The notes under the pieces: generated by a model | The model's database searches: none | Told to the model about the DNA's origin: nothing | Seen by the model: only the letters and a program-made list of their open reading frames with translations | Assembly: GCA_964035545.1 (NCBI GenBank) | Contig: OZ037773.1 | Coordinates: 2,392,251-2,455,750 of the forward strand | Reading direction: 5' to 3' | Length of the DNA: 63,500 nucleotides | Source of the DNA: Bugula neritina | Lineage: Eukaryota; Bryozoa; Gymnolaemata; Cheilostomatida; Bugulidae | Position numbers and translations under genes: made by a program | Part shown: positions 34,727 to 47,097 of the stretch, one piece after another | How the letters are laid out: every line of letters begins with the position of its first letter | How positions within the stretch are numbered: the stretch's first letter is position 1

Positions 34727-35680
34727 ATTTAAAATCTAAAATATGTAAAAAAGTTTATACATAAACAACTGAATAAAAAGTATAATCTTCTATCACCCTT
34801 AACCTGCATTCCAGGAATTCTCTATCCCAGACTTCACAAATCAAAATAGTTATGTTGAAGCAGACTCCTGGTGCAATTGGTTCAGGTGCTGTTGTGTATA
34901 ATAAACACGAATGGGTGGGTGGCCCAAATCAAATCTCGCATCACTTATAACATTGAAGAGAAGTCAGATATTATCACAATATTCTAATAGTGTAACTCTC
35001 TCTATTGTTTAATAGCAGGTTCTATTCAATTATGATATATTGAGCTCTCTCTACAGTAGTAGTAACATGTGAAGACTTTGAGTATACAAGTAAGCAAATA
35101 TTCTTGTTTACTTATTTCTGCATTGTTTAATAGGGTAGTTCTTATTATTCTAAAATATTTTTTATCTGAAGGCTGTAAAGTTGCATTTTGTTATTGTGTG
35201 TAACTGGCAGAGTACATATATTTTGACATCAAACAACAATAAAACGTATTAAATGCTAATATAACTATTTAAAAGATGAAAAGTTTCATGTTCCTGTGTT
35301 TGAAGCAGTATTTCCTTTATCTATTACAAATGAGCTATCAGCTAATAAAACCAAGTTAAACTTCAATTTATATTAGAGCAATGTCAACCAAATTGATAAA
35401 AAGCATTAAGATTGAGTAAAAAGGAAACTTCCTAAACTGGGGAAGATAACTCTGAGTTTGCAGTTTTCAAAGCTGCGGGGAGGGGGGGGACCTTCTGTTG
35501 GTCAGAATAGATTAGAAAGTGGTGTGACTCATAAGGATACTATAGAATGTCTGCATACTAAAAGTTGACATTCTAGATGCTACAACAAAAAATCGTGGCT
35601 GTACTGAGAGAATTACAGATACATCAAGGAAAGCAATATGATTTTGTGCCATAGGCTCCACCCACCTGTCAGTTTTTAGT
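34727..35680 (+). repeat. Right arm of inverted repeat (H2B 3' flank)
   Basis: Partner of 31,703-32,676. Part of it (34,575-34,930) also occurs inverted at 49,499-49,860 behind the H2B/SANT gene. Confidence 0.85.
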
Positions 35681-35800
35681 CACAAGTTTTTGAGAGATAG
35701 TTTTATAGGTTTACAATACTTCTAAAAATATTCTAAAAGTATTACATTACACAAACAATACTCACAGTATATGATGTAGCATATGCTCTCAGTCTATCAT

Positions 35801-36578
35801 CACGGGCTTTCCATGGATCCATCTCAGCTAGATCGATCTGAAAAATGTGCTCAGATCAATCAATTTTTCATGACGATGTAAAATCGATCTTGCGTAGTTG
35901 CCTCCTCTTGAGTTAATACATTTTTCGAAGATAATTTGACCACCCACCTGAGTGATTGAAGCTACTGCGGTTGAAAAAAAGGTTGTGGTAGTCTAGGAAT
36001 TAACGCCAGCCAAAATAAACTATATGCAGCCAAGCTTTTTCAGTAAAGTAATTTGACCAATTTATAATAATTAATTTTAATCTTTTGGCCTGACAGCTTG
36101 TATAATAACATTAATAGCTGTCTTGCAGACTATTTATAAACTTACAGGATTGTTAGGTTTGAAATTACACGGCAAATAACTCTAATGAAAGTAAGATTTA
36201 CTAGCCACTTGAATTTAATTTAAATGCTTCCAATTTTTGTATACTTTCTATCGTCTATACTTTAATATAGTTTAGTTTTTTTAGCCATTGTACTGAAAAT
36301 TAAAGTTTTGGCATCTGAAAAAGTGGCTTTCGTAACGACCAAGTACTTTGCTTAGCAATTAACAATAAGTTATCATTTTTATTAGAGAACGAAATTTTAG
36401 CAAACAGTCTTTTTCTACTTCTCATATTGATCTATCTTCCTTCTTTCCATGGTCTTATTGCGTTGAGATTGATCTGAGTTCAAGCTCCACAGACCGACCA
36501 GCTCAGATCTATGGAAATTGATCTTCTCCGTCTTTCCATGGATTGATCTCACTGAGATCGATCCATGGAAAGCCGGTG
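35801..36578. mobile_element. MITE with GATC-rich terminal inverted repeats
   Basis: Left end CACGGGCTTTCCATGGATC (35,801-35,819) is matched in inverse by gatccatggaaagccggtg (36,560-36,578) with one mismatch. The similarity continues through GATCGATCTCAG-type sequence. No ORF, about 780 bp, so non-autonomous. It lies inside the 25-bp minisatellite. The superfamily is not recognised. Second copy at 21,205. Confidence 0.7.
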
Positions 36579-36795
36579 TATGTAGCATAATTATGCTCTC
36601 AGTTTATTAGGTAGCATGAACTCTTAGTCTATGATGTAGCATATACTCTCAGTCTATGATGTAGCATATACTCTCAGTCTATATTGTAGCATGCTCTCAG
36701 TCTATGCTGTAGCATACTTTCTGTCTATATGATATAGTTTGCTATCAGTCTATGATGTAGTGTATGTTCTCAGTCTGTATACTCTCAGTATACTG
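36579..36795 (+). repeat. 25-bp minisatellite, left block
   Basis: Units of ctatgatgtagcatatactc + tcagt, about eight imperfect copies; a few further units lie left of the MITE (35,765-35,800). Confidence 0.9.
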
Positions 36796-36800
36796 CAATC

Positions 36801-37382
36801 ATACATACATACATACATACATACATACATACACACATACATACACACATACATACACACATACATACACACACACATACATACACACATACATACACAC
36901 ATACATACACACACATACACACACATACACACATACACACATACACACATACACACATACACACATACACACATACACACATACACACATACACACATAC
37001 ACACATACACACATACACACATACACACATACACACATACACACATACACACATACACACATACACACATACACACATACACACATACACACATACACAC
37101 ATACACACATACACACATACACACATACACACATACACACATACACACATACACACATACACACATACACACATACACACATACACACATACACACATAC
37201 ACACATACACACATACACACATACACACATACACACATACACACATACACACATACACACATACACACATACACACATACACACATACACACATACACAC
37301 ATACACACATACACACATACACAAATACACACATACACACATACACACATACACACATACACACATACACACATACACACAA
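36801..37382. repeat. (ACACATAC)n microsatellite
   Basis: Starts as (CATA)n and becomes an almost perfect 8-bp repeat for over 400 bp. All long ORFs here, on both strands, are repeat artefacts. Confidence 0.97.
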
Positions 37383-37468
37383 CCATACTCAATTCTCACT
37401 TAGATCTACCAGGTGAAACATCGTGTATCTACTGTATCCACAAGTGAGTTAGTAACTCTGTGTTGCAG

Positions 37469-39624
37469 CTGAGATATGCCTTAGAAGACACGCTGTATGA
37501 GGCCGGAGTGAACATGTATATTTCTGCCCCTGAGCACTCCTATGAGCGGGCCTGGCCTATCTATGACAGAAAGGTATTCCATGTCTGTTGTGTTTATATG
37601 TTAGGAAAGGGAGTTTTCCCCTCATGTAGATATGTACGTAGTCTATGATGTAGCATGTGCTCTCAGTCTATGATGTAGCATATACGCTCAGTCTATAATG
37701 TAGCACATACTCTCAGTCTATGATGTAGCATATACTCTCAGTCTATGATGTAGCATATACTCTCAGTCTATGGTGTAGCATATACTCTCAGTCTATGGTG
37801 TAGCATATACTCTCAGTACTACAATCAGTATGTTTCAAGTCAGCTTCTAAATTTGAGTTTGAAAGTTCTTTGTCTCTCGGCTGCCGATTGCTGTCCAACA
37901 GACATAATAGACACAATATCGGATATATGAGGTGCATCCAGAATTGCAACTTTCAATATTATGTCAATTTGTCCCCTCTCTAAAAAAGCAACATGTTTTA
38001 TATCGTGTAAAATCCTCATCTTAAGCTATTTATTTATAGAAATAGATTGTATAAATTTGTACTCACATTGTAGATATGTAATGGGAGTTATGACCACCCG
38101 TATACGGACCCCAGTGCACCTGTTCATATTATAATTGGATCAGCTGTAAGTCAACCACTTGCTAGCACTTGACCTCTCTGTGTATCACTTTCCGGTACAT
38201 TTATGACTTTCCATATCTACAATGCAGTGTATTGTTTGTTGCTAAGGGCATGCAAAGCGGCCATGATGCATTTGAACCAGAAGTGCGATTTTGGAGTGCG
38301 TACCGCACACAGAACTATGGGTACAGTCGTCTGCATATAACCAACGCTACACATATGCTTGTGGAATGGGTAAGTGTTGTGATTATACATGTTCAGGGGA
38401 GAGTAACTCTTAGGCTATTCTCTCTTTCAATGCAAATTTGTAAACAATAAGTGAAGTATAATTACTTCTCTAATGATTATAAGTTATAGATTGGCCCATT
38501 CTAGTGGAAAGCTCCATTTTGGTTTTTTAAACAGGGATTCTGTTTTTTTATGAGTTTAGTTTTATGAGAGACTAAAACTAAAATAATTTTTCTTTTTTCC
38601 CCCAAGTTAGAGTATTATAATGTTAAATCATTTAACTGTAGTTCATTTAGAATGAATTCTGTATGTATTATTGCAACATATAATCACATATGAAAAATTG
38701 TAGTTTGACTCTCGTGTTAGGGCTCAAAGGTGCATCTTTCATATGCCATCAGTTTGTGTCAATACTCATTTTTCATTGAACCATTTTGCATTTAATACTG
38801 TATTACATTGCATGATTATATAATAAGTTTTTGTCTTCATTAAAAACTAAATTAACTGGTCACCTGGTATCCCAGCTGTGATGCTCATTTTAGTCAAGCC
38901 CCTACCTCCTTCCCCTCCTCCCCTAACAATTAAATTAGGTATTTTGAAAATTTTTTACTTCATTTTTTGCTCTTTAGACAATTTTGGTTATTAAAGTCAC
39001 TGCGACCTAATTTTTTAGTATATATTTAACATAATGAAACTGTTTGAACCAAAAATCATAAATATAAAGATAGAAACCACAAAAGCCATTAAAGCACTCC
39101 CAAGAGTTATCTTTCCTCTGTTTTCACGATGATTTGATTGTCTAGTTAACTATAGCTGTCTAAAAAGCTAAACAAAGGTCAACAAATTTTTGTGCTTCCC
39201 ACATTGCAGTCATACTCAGAAGGTAGGACTGTAACTAAACTTAACATCTTGTACATGTATGTATATGTTGCTAATTATAAACTTTACTAGAACCTTCTCA
39301 ACAATTTCTCACCATTTCTAAGCTGATACTATTTAGATGAGAAGCAGGTATTGGATGTTATAGCCGCAGGACTATATATAACAAGTCCCAGACATGCAGA
39401 ATATTATTTCCAGTTACAATATGAACAGTTTACACATAAACTTGTATGACTGGGTGATGACAACAACTCTCTTTAACATGAACAGATCATTCTAGTGTAG
39501 GCTGTCCTCCTTTCAGGTTGATGATGAACAGGATGGTAAAGTAACAGACTCAATCTGGGTTATAAAGAATAAACACGGAGCTGGCACTTATGATTGTCAC
39601 CTCAAAGAGGAGAAACGCTGGTAA
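37469..39624 (+). pseudogene. Purple acid phosphatase, partial tandem copy (last four exons)
   Basis: Exons 37469-37573, 38074-38145, 38247-38369, 39517-39624 have the same lengths (105, 72, 123, 108) and phases as exons 9-12 of the upstream gene. All splice sites are good and the frame is open to the TAA. The metal motif GHEH is APEH (SAPEHSYERAW), losing one metal-binding His context. No upstream exons precede it: left of it are minisatellite, microsatellite and MITE. It could be a truncated duplicate, or 3' exons used by the upstream gene through alternative splicing. Confidence 0.75.
37640..37816 (+). repeat. 25-bp minisatellite, right block (in intron)
   Basis: Seven tidy copies of ctatgatgtagcatatactc + tcagt, same unit as at 36,579, in the intron after the first exon of the phosphatase copy. 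Confidence 0.93.
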
Positions 39625-40684
39625 TCTTCCCCAACCACTGCTGTTTCATATTGAACTAAGATGGTGCTTGTAATATATTGAAGAAACTTTTAACCTAATA
39701 TTGTCATTATGAAACTGGGCTCAATCATCTAGTCTATTAGTAATAGTCAAAAGTCAAACTGCAATAAATTAGTGTCCATACAGTTATAATTCTCAAGTGT
39801 CAACTATAATATAGTGCGCGTATATAGTATGTGTGTAGAATATAATATATAATAATATATATTATAATAAAGTTGCATACTTTATATTACTATTTTATTT
39901 CACTAATGAACATCTAGTATCTTGTTTTATGTGCTTATCAAAACTTAAAATTGTACAAGTCTTCATAAGACGTAACCCATATGTACTCGTGCTGCTTCCC
40001 AATTATATATTTTTACTGATGCACGCTACATAAAATGAATTATCTGTTGATATTTTATGCAAGAAGTGGCTTCTTTATTTTATATACATATATCTCATTT
40101 GTGTTTATAATATGTATGATTTTGATATGGGTTTCTAAATAATAAATTTGTTGTTTATATCATGTACAACTTGCGCTGTACTATAGTATAATTATTATAT
40201 TCTATATTTCTATAATATTATGTCGTACTATTTTATACAGTGTTGTATGATATTACTGAGCTATGCTATACTATAATACATAATATTACTGTGTCATAAT
40301 ATGATAGTCACTCTGCTATATACTGTATTATATGATATTACTGCACTGATCAGAGCATACTATATTGGTGCTACATACTATATACTATCAGTACTGTTAG
40401 TATAGTAGTTAGTAGCTTGTCATAATATAGATCTAATTTCCTGCTGGATGGTCAGTAGCATTTGCTCTGTAATTAATATGCACTTGAAATCTGCCAGCAT
40501 TTCCATACCCAGTCTGTTTTGTTGCTTGACCTTGACACTTGTAACAGAATCAATATTGAAAATTTCTGTAAGATGTAAAATTTTAATTAAACGAGTTAGG
40601 TACATAAATTTAAAGTATTTCATCAGTAAAAGCAGTCAGCTTGTTGGTGTTCTGGAGTGAGGCTGTATGTGAGAAACTAGTCTG
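39625..40684. other. Intergenic
   Basis: AT-rich; dense TATA/ATAT tracts around 39,830-40,400. No gene seen. Confidence 0.5.
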
Positions 40685-41620
40685 ATGGAGAATAGCAGCG
40701 TTCTGTGTGGTGACATCACTGATTTTTGTGTAGATTCTACTAGATCCGCAGTGTTTTTATCTTTTAACATTTTCAGTGTTATATTCAACATCATCAACTT
40801 GGTTTTCCTGAAGAAGTTAGACAAATCCAAAAGAAACGCATCATTTTGGATAATAGTGAACATCGGTATCTGTGACGTCGTGACTTGCTCTTCCTTTTTT
40901 CTGGCAGTCAGCTGTGAATTGAACAGACAAATCATAACTTTACCAGCAGTTGGTGCCCGAACCTTTCAAGTTATAGTGATTACATTTGGCTTTGTCTCAA
41001 TTGTTGCTAGAAATTTTGTATTGGCGACTGGCAGCTATGAGCGATACGTCTCCATCTGTCAGCCTTATCAAGTGAGCTATAACAAAGTAGTTAGCAATAT
41101 GAAACTCTTCTTGGCCATTGTTTGGATATTTACCTTTGCTCTTATGACTATCACTATTGCCACTGATACCACTAAGTATTGCTTTGGTGAGTTTGGAGCT
41201 ATCCCAAATGACTCCAATCCACAGACTAGTGTTGCGTTTGTTGGATCCATTACAACAGCTTTTGTCATCTCTGTCATCTGCTTATCTAAGGCTTGGAGAG
41301 AGTTGAAGAGAATGCAGTCCAGAAGTACAGTTCCAGGACAAGATGATCTGATAGTGAAGAGATCTGCCCAGTATATTATAATAATCTTCATCACTCTTTA
41401 CTTGTCCTACATTCCAACAGCCATATCCTTAGTTTGTAATAACCTTAATGATATTTTAAAGGGCTTAGGATATTTGGCCAGATGGATTTCTTTCTATTAC
41501 ATTACAATTTTTAGCATTCTTAATGTTGTAATATATTTCATCATGACTCCAGGCTACCGTATTCATGTGATGAATTTACTCATGTTGAAGACTCCAACAG
41601 TCGGTCAAATTGAATCTTAG
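40685..41620 (+). CDS. Rhodopsin-type (class A) G protein-coupled receptor, single exon
   Basis: 311 codons, intronless. Short extracellular N-terminus with NSS, then seven hydrophobic segments at about residues 20-42, 55-75, 88-112, 138-158, 180-202, 233-255 and 265-288. TM3 ends in ERY (GSYERYVSICQPYQ), the DRY equivalent. TM6 has FITLYLSYIP and TM7 IFSILNVVIYFIM, a weak form of NPxxY. Conserved Cys before TM3 and in the second extracellular loop could form the usual disulphide. Ligand unknown; the short tail and single exon recall lineage-expanded chemosensory-like receptors, which is inference. Confidence 0.85.
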   Translation: MENSSVLCGDITDFCVDSTRSAVFLSFNIFSVIFNIINLVFLKKLDKSKRNASFWIIVNIGICDVVTCSSFFLAVSCELNRQIITLPAVGARTFQVIVITFGFVSIVARNFVLATGSYERYVSICQPYQVSYNKVVSNMKLFLAIVWIFTFALMTITIATDTTKYCFGEFGAIPNDSNPQTSVAFVGSITTAFVISVICLSKAWRELKRMQSRSTVPGQDDLIVKRSAQYIIIIFITLYLSYIPTAISLVCNNLNDILKGLGYLARWISFYYITIFSILNVVIYFIMTPGYRIHVMNLLMLKTPTVGQIES

Positions 41621-42670
41621 ATCATTACTAAAATACAAGTTGTTGTAGTAGTTTTGTTAAACAATGTTCATGTTTGCTATATATTGTAACCATAATTGTT
41701 TGATGTTGCTATGACAACATGATAAATAATATATTTTGTTATGATATTTAAAAAACTCGCCATGAAAAAATATGTTGTGTAGAGTAATGCTTTGAATAAA
41801 TGTTAAATGTATTCTGTATTCCTATTAAATTGTGAAAAAAATTTACAAAGTGTAGGAGTTAGCGGAACAGGAAGTTAGTGGTCTGAGTCCCCACACCTGT
41901 TATGTTCGAAAGAGTATCCACTCATAATTTCTCCTGCATGTGCAGCATGTAAAAAGTTTCTTAGCAGGCTTTAAATTAAAACCTTTTCATTAGATGTTCT
42001 CACGATAAACACTATAAACTTATATAATTATGAGCTTTTCGAGGCTTCGAATACACTTGCATATATATGTTAATATAATATGGAAGCAATCAGTATATTA
42101 TCAGCTCTGTGTAATGCCTATATAACTTTCCAACCAGAATGCACTGTTTTCAAAACAAAAAATGAATATGCAATTGATAACTCTATACTCTATACCAATA
42201 ATCTCCGTGTGTGTGTGCGTGTGTGCGTGTGTAGCCCCTCTACGCCTCATAAAGAGGATAACTCGTAAAAGGTTGATAATATGTTCTTTACGCTACCAGT
42301 CTATGCAACGCAGACACTCTTGAAATATCCAACAGCTACTAAAATTTAGGTTGCAGGCAAATTGGCGATCAACAATATTCGAGGGGGGGGGGAATAAAGC
42401 TATTTGAATAGCAAGTCTCATGAGTATTTTGTAAGTCTCAAATAATTATTTATGTTTCATCTTTATATATACTGGAACTTATTTATTTAACATGATAGCT
42501 CATTTTTTCACTTTATTGTTTTATTTAATAAAAGCCAAGTTTATTTTGTAACAAACATATTATATAACAGCTTCCAAGTGTGTTCAAGTCATTATGATCA
42601 CTTTCTTTTCACCTAGACCATGTAGTTAAGCAAATGGTTAGTTTGAAACACCATGCTGGGTGAGTATGGA
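41621..42670. other. Intergenic
   Basis: Contains a short (GT)n tract at 42,208-42,232, a run of nine G at about 42,384, and a weak tRNA-like stretch near 41,860-41,930. No gene seen. Confidence 0.5.
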
Positions 42671-42671
42671 G

Positions 42672-42797
42672 ATAACAGAGCTTACTGTCTACATAAACAT
42701 GTATAAATATATATTTACTATAGACCTAATCTAGTCAAGAAATGGCAAAAGAGCAACAGCTAGCAATAAATACAGTTGTTACTCACTAGCTTGGTAT
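42672..42797 (+). repeat. Inverted-repeat partner of 47,672-47,790
   Basis: From aacagagctta to gcttggtata it is the inverse of 47,672-47,790. The gypsy element is inserted just right of it; the counterpart continues past the site without an insert, giving the empty-site sequence. Confidence 0.75.
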
Positions 42798-42799
42798 AT

Positions 42800-43105
42800 T
42801 TTGGTGGCTCGTGGAGCTACCAGCAACACAATACGCAAGGTTGCGTATTGACCCGGAACAATGTATTAGCCAATTAGCTAGGCTGTTTTATGAGTAATAG
42901 TAGCAGCTTCGCGCTACTAGCTCAGTTGAGGATAGTGCTGTAAATTAAATAGACGTGGGTATCATTACTGTTGTACATTAGATTTTATTATGTATTCTTG
43001 TATTAAAATATAACGATATCTACTCGACTTAACTCGGTGAAGTTTCTCTAGTGATAAATAGACTCTCTTGGTGGCACATCGACCCTAAATCTGAAAATCT
43101 TAACA
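42800..43105 (+). mobile_element. 5' LTR of gypsy element B
   Basis: 42,817-43,105 repeats at 46,227-46,515 with about four differences in 289 bp. It ends cttaaca. The true left end is probably near 42,800, because the 3' copy has lost its first bases in a deletion. Confidence 0.85.
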
Positions 43106-43124
43106 GTGGTGGCAGCGGTGGGAT
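43106..43124 (+). promoter_or_regulatory. Primer binding site
   Basis: gtggtggcagcggtgggat directly abuts the LTR end, the place and style of a gypsy tRNA primer site. The priming tRNA was not identified. Confidence 0.6.
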
Positions 43125-43138
43125 AGTGTACATCAAAG

Positions 43139-44005
43139 ATGGAGACTGAAAATGCTAGAATGCAACCACCCCCAGTAGAAGGTGAGCGTAGAAATGCTGT
43201 TAATCCTGTGAATCGTGAGGGAGAAGAAGCTTACAGACATTGCTTGAAAGCTCCCACCTTTACTGGGTCGGAAGATGTCGAACAATTTATACAAGAATTT
43301 AGAGAGGTAATGGAGGTTGCTCAATGGCCGCATAGAGTGGCCCTTATCCAATTGCGGAGAGCGGTGACAGAACAAGCCAAGCCGTACGGAGTGGGAACGG
43401 ACATAAACGGGATACTGGCTGCGCTGCGGGCCCGTTTTGGCATCTCCGCAATAGACGCTAGGACCAAGCTAGGGAGATTGTGCCGCACCCCGCAGACCTC
43501 GCTGCAAGAACATGCCGCGACGGTGAAGAAGCTGGCGCAGATTGCATATAGCGATCTGCCAGCACAGCACCAAGAGCGTTACACCTATGACGCCTTTGTC
43601 CAGTGACTAAACGACCTGGGCCTACACCATCAACTACGAGCTAAGGGGATAACCAGAATAGAGGATGCCCTGAAGGCTGGAGAAGCTTACCTGTTGGCTA
43701 CCCAAATGCATCGAGCACAACGGAACCCACCAGTAGTTGGAGTCAGCGCTGCCAGGGCTACGACAGGTCCCGAAGCCTTCCCGCTGGAAGCCGAAGTGGA
43801 CCGTATGGTAGAGATGCTGGGACAACTGGTAACCATTCTGGCCGGTGCTGGCTCCGGTCAGGCCCTGCGGGTGCCCCCAACGCCTGTGGGGCAGGGCTGG
43901 AGTAGCGCTGATCAGGACCAGGGACAGAAAGGACGACCCCAATACCAGGGGGCGTTAAACTGTCACGGCCCGCGGACACTCTCCCTCCCCGCGGGCCGCA
44001 ACTGA
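43139..44005 (+). pseudogene. Gypsy B gag
   Basis: Starts METENARMQPPPVEG; capsid-like region APTFTGSEDVEQFIQEF, LRARFGISAIDARTKLG. One frame throughout, with TGA stops at 43,604-43,606 and 44,003-44,005. No clear zinc knuckle. It is strongly GC-rich compared with its surroundings. Confidence 0.8.
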
Positions 44006-44293
44006 AGGAGTATGGTGGGACACGCCGCCGTCTGTCCGTACGGACACGACGGAACACTCCACCCGAGTGGCAGGTACCACGCAGGACTAGTAGGCCCGCA
44101 CAACGGCCGAGTACCTTCTCCCTGCCACTCGCTAACCGGTTCCACCGGTTACCTCGGGAAGAGGAGCCCGCCACTGAAATGGAGCCAGAAGGCCCAGTGG
44201 AGAGCCCCAAACCCCGCCGGCACCAACCTCGCCGCCGGAAGCCCCGTAAACCACGGGTGAAACCCCCGCCGTCCTGTCAATCCAGGACAGAAC

Positions 44294-46226
44294 ATGCGGG
44301 GGGTGAAAGTACAACCACATGGAGAGAGCTATTTCCTACCCGGAAAGGTGGCCGGCAACGCCGTCACTTTCCTGCTCGACTCCGGTTGTACTACCAACCT
44401 TCTCAGTCGTAGAGTCTTTGAAGCACTGCCCCTCCGGAAAAGGGATAGAGTACGACCGTATACTGGGGAACATGGCACCCTGGCAGACGGGTCATGTATT
44501 CCCTTTTACGGTATTATCGAGCTCCCTGGGCGTGTCCGAGACCAGGCTGTACAGGAGACCTTTGTCATAGGCCAACTGGAGGAAGATGCTATCCTCGGAA
44601 TGCCCTTCTTGAAGCAACACCAGTGCCGAATAGACTTTAGTAAGTCGGTGGTGCTGATGGGCGGGCGAGAACTCGCCTGTGTGGATAAGTTTGGGCGTCC
44701 TCTGGTGGGCGGTGTTCAGGTAGTTCGAAACTGCACCGTGCCCGGACGCTCCAGAGCTACTATCCACTGCCGAGTGAACAGCAACCGGATAGCCAGGCTC
44801 GGGGTCGTTGAAGGCGCGCACGAAAGGATTCAACTCGCCAGTAGTTTAAACCGACTAACTGAGCGAGGGGAGGTCTTAGTGCAGTGTGTCAACCCCTTTA
44901 CCGAGCCCATTGAGCTCTCAGCTGGGTCAATGCTGGGCCGGTTCCACTCCGTCCAGGAAGAGGACGTGGGCCCGTCGCTGGATGACGCGACGGAGGCACC
45001 CCCTCGACACCCTATTCAGGGACGAGGGGCAGTCCCAACACATCTCCGGGAGTTATACGAAACAGCCAGTGGCGGCTGCGCGAGTAACAGAGAACGCCAA
45101 GTTATGGCTAAGTTACTACGCGACTACGGTGATGTGTTCAGCAGCGGAGAGCATGACGTGGGACTGACTGGAATTGTCAGACACGAAATACCGCTGACTG
45201 CAGGGACAGTCCCTGTCCGGCAGCCCACACGCAGGCTGGGGCCGGAAAAAGAGAAGGAGGTTAGCCGACAAGTACGGGATCTTCTGGACCGGGGACTGAT
45301 AGAGCCCGCCCATAGTGCGTGGAGCTCGCCAGTCGTACTGGTCCGGAAGAAAGACGGCAGTTGGCGGTTCTGTGTGGATTACCGCAAACTCAATAGCGTA
45401 ACCATACAGGACGCCTACCCTCTACCTCGTATTGACGAGTCATTGGACGCCCTAGCCGGCAGCAAGTACTTCAGTACGTTAGACTTGCTAAGCGGCTATT
45501 GGCAAGTTCCTCTGAGTCCCGACGCCCAAGAGAAAGCGGCGTTTATCACACGGGACGGTTTGTGGAAGTGGAAGGTGCTGCCCTTCGGGTTAACCTCCGC
45601 CCCAGCCACCTTCCAGAGGCTGATGGAACAGGTCCTTAGCGGACTCCATTGGAAGACACTGCTGGTCTACCTCGATGATGTCATCGTAATCTCTCCAGAC
45701 TTCGAGACACATGTCAGTCGTCTGCAGGAGGTTTTCGAGAGACTCCGAGGTGCCGGTCTTAAGCTCAAACCTTCCAAGTGCGCTCTATTGCAGCCGGAGG
45801 TCAAGTACCTGGGGCACGTTGTCGGTCGAAACGGCGTGGCAACGGATCCCGAAAAGGTACGGGCGGTAGAAGACTGGGTCACCCCCCAAGACTTGACTGG
45901 ACTCCGGGCTTTCTTGGGGCTGGTAGGGTATTACAGGCAATACATACTGGACTTTGCGGGCATAGCCCAGCCGTTAAACCGGCTCACCGCAAAGGGAGTG
46001 ACGTGGCAGTGGACCCCAGTCGAACAAGGAGCGTTCGACCGCCTCAAGGGCTGCCTACTAACGGCGCCCATCTTGGCCTACCCAGACCCCACTCTGGAGT
46101 ACATCCTCGACACGGACGTCAGTGACCAAAATGTTGGCGCTGTGCTGTCACAAGTGCAGGAAGGCCGAGAGGTAGTAGTAGCCTACTACAGCAAGTCTCT
46201 CTCACCCGCTGAACGAAATTACTGCA
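44294..46226 (+). pseudogene. Gypsy B pol (protease, RT, start of RNase H)
   Basis: Same frame as gag (a third TGA lies at 44,258-44,260). Protease FLLDSGCTTNLLS; RT with SSPVVLVRKKDGSWRFCVDY, YFSTLDLLSGYWQVPL, FGLTSAPATFQRLM and the box LVYLDDVIV, LGHVVGRNG; RNase H start LDTDVSDQNVGAVLS and YYSKSLSPAERNYCTT. There the frame runs into the 3' LTR through a shared ctacc, so the remaining RNase H and the integrase are deleted. The open 655-codon frame suggests a young copy. Confidence 0.92.
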
Positions 46227-46515
46227 CTACCAGCAACACAATACGCAAGGTTGCGTATTGACCCGGAACAATGTATTAGCCAATTAGCTAGGCTGTTTTA
46301 TGAGTATAAGTAGCAGCTTCGCGCTACTAGCTCAGTTGAGGATAGTGCTGTAAATTAAATAGACGTGCGTAACATTACTGTTGTACATTAGATTTTATTA
46401 TGTATTCTTGTATTAAAATATAACGATATCTACTCGACTTAACTCGGTGAAGTTTCTCTAGTGATAAATAGACTCTCTTGGTGGCACATCGACCCTAAAT
46501 CTGAAAATCTTAACA
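46227..46515 (+). mobile_element. 3' LTR of gypsy element B (left end lost)
   Basis: Direct repeat of 42,817-43,105. Followed by atatcatact, continuous with the empty-site relative at 47.67 kb. Confidence 0.9.
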
Positions 46516-47097
46516 ATATCATACTTCACTATATTATACTAATAGTAAGCAGCAGCTTTGGAACTCAAATTCTTCGAGTTGAATAGTAGATGTGGTGAGA
46601 TTCATAACTAAAGCTGCACAGAAAAGCTAAATGTATTAGGAGTTCTACAATGAATATAATATTTGTGCACATATTAGATATTTTAATTTTTGTTAGGAGA
46701 AGGCTGATGCTAGCTTTCAACTGGTCCACTACTCCAGTCTAGCCAAGGTTCATCGTGGTAATCCTTAATAAATAAATTTGTTTAAGCGTTGAATTTTCTA
46801 GAGTCTAGACAAGCATTATCTGTGGATTATTGGTGTTAGTTATAAATCCAATCATATCTACTATTCAACTCACTCTTATAACTCTATTTTTGTAATGGTG
46901 TGACTGCAGGTAAAATTTGAACATATTTGCAATGAGCTCCAAAGCTGCTGCATTATTTTATAACATATTTTAATGAACCATTTGGCAGATTTCAATAATA
47001 GTGTTTTGTTTACATTGCAATAATATAAAGTATAAACTAATAGCTGAAACAGAACACTGTTGATAAAGTTTGTAGTGTTGTGATTTTCCAGTTGCCC
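46516..47097. other. Intergenic with local repeat
   Basis: 46,685-46,925 (gctagctttcaactggtcca to ctgcaggtaaaatttgaaca) recurs at 49,280-49,482. No ORF. Confidence 0.6.

Noticed and set aside
36739-37447. Very long ORFs on both strands with THIHTY or VCMCVCVY repeats
   Set aside because: Translation of an 8-bp microsatellite; all frames are open by repeat structure.
40420-40660. Short ORFs on both strands upstream of the receptor
   Set aside because: Overlapping chance frames without similarity; most likely receptor 5' flank.
43758-44210. Minus-strand ORFs in gypsy B
   Set aside because: GC-rich antisense shadows of gag.
43604-44260. Selenocysteine or programmed readthrough at the three TGA codons of gypsy B
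   Set aside because: No conserved readthrough context; CpG decay of CGA explains all three more simply.
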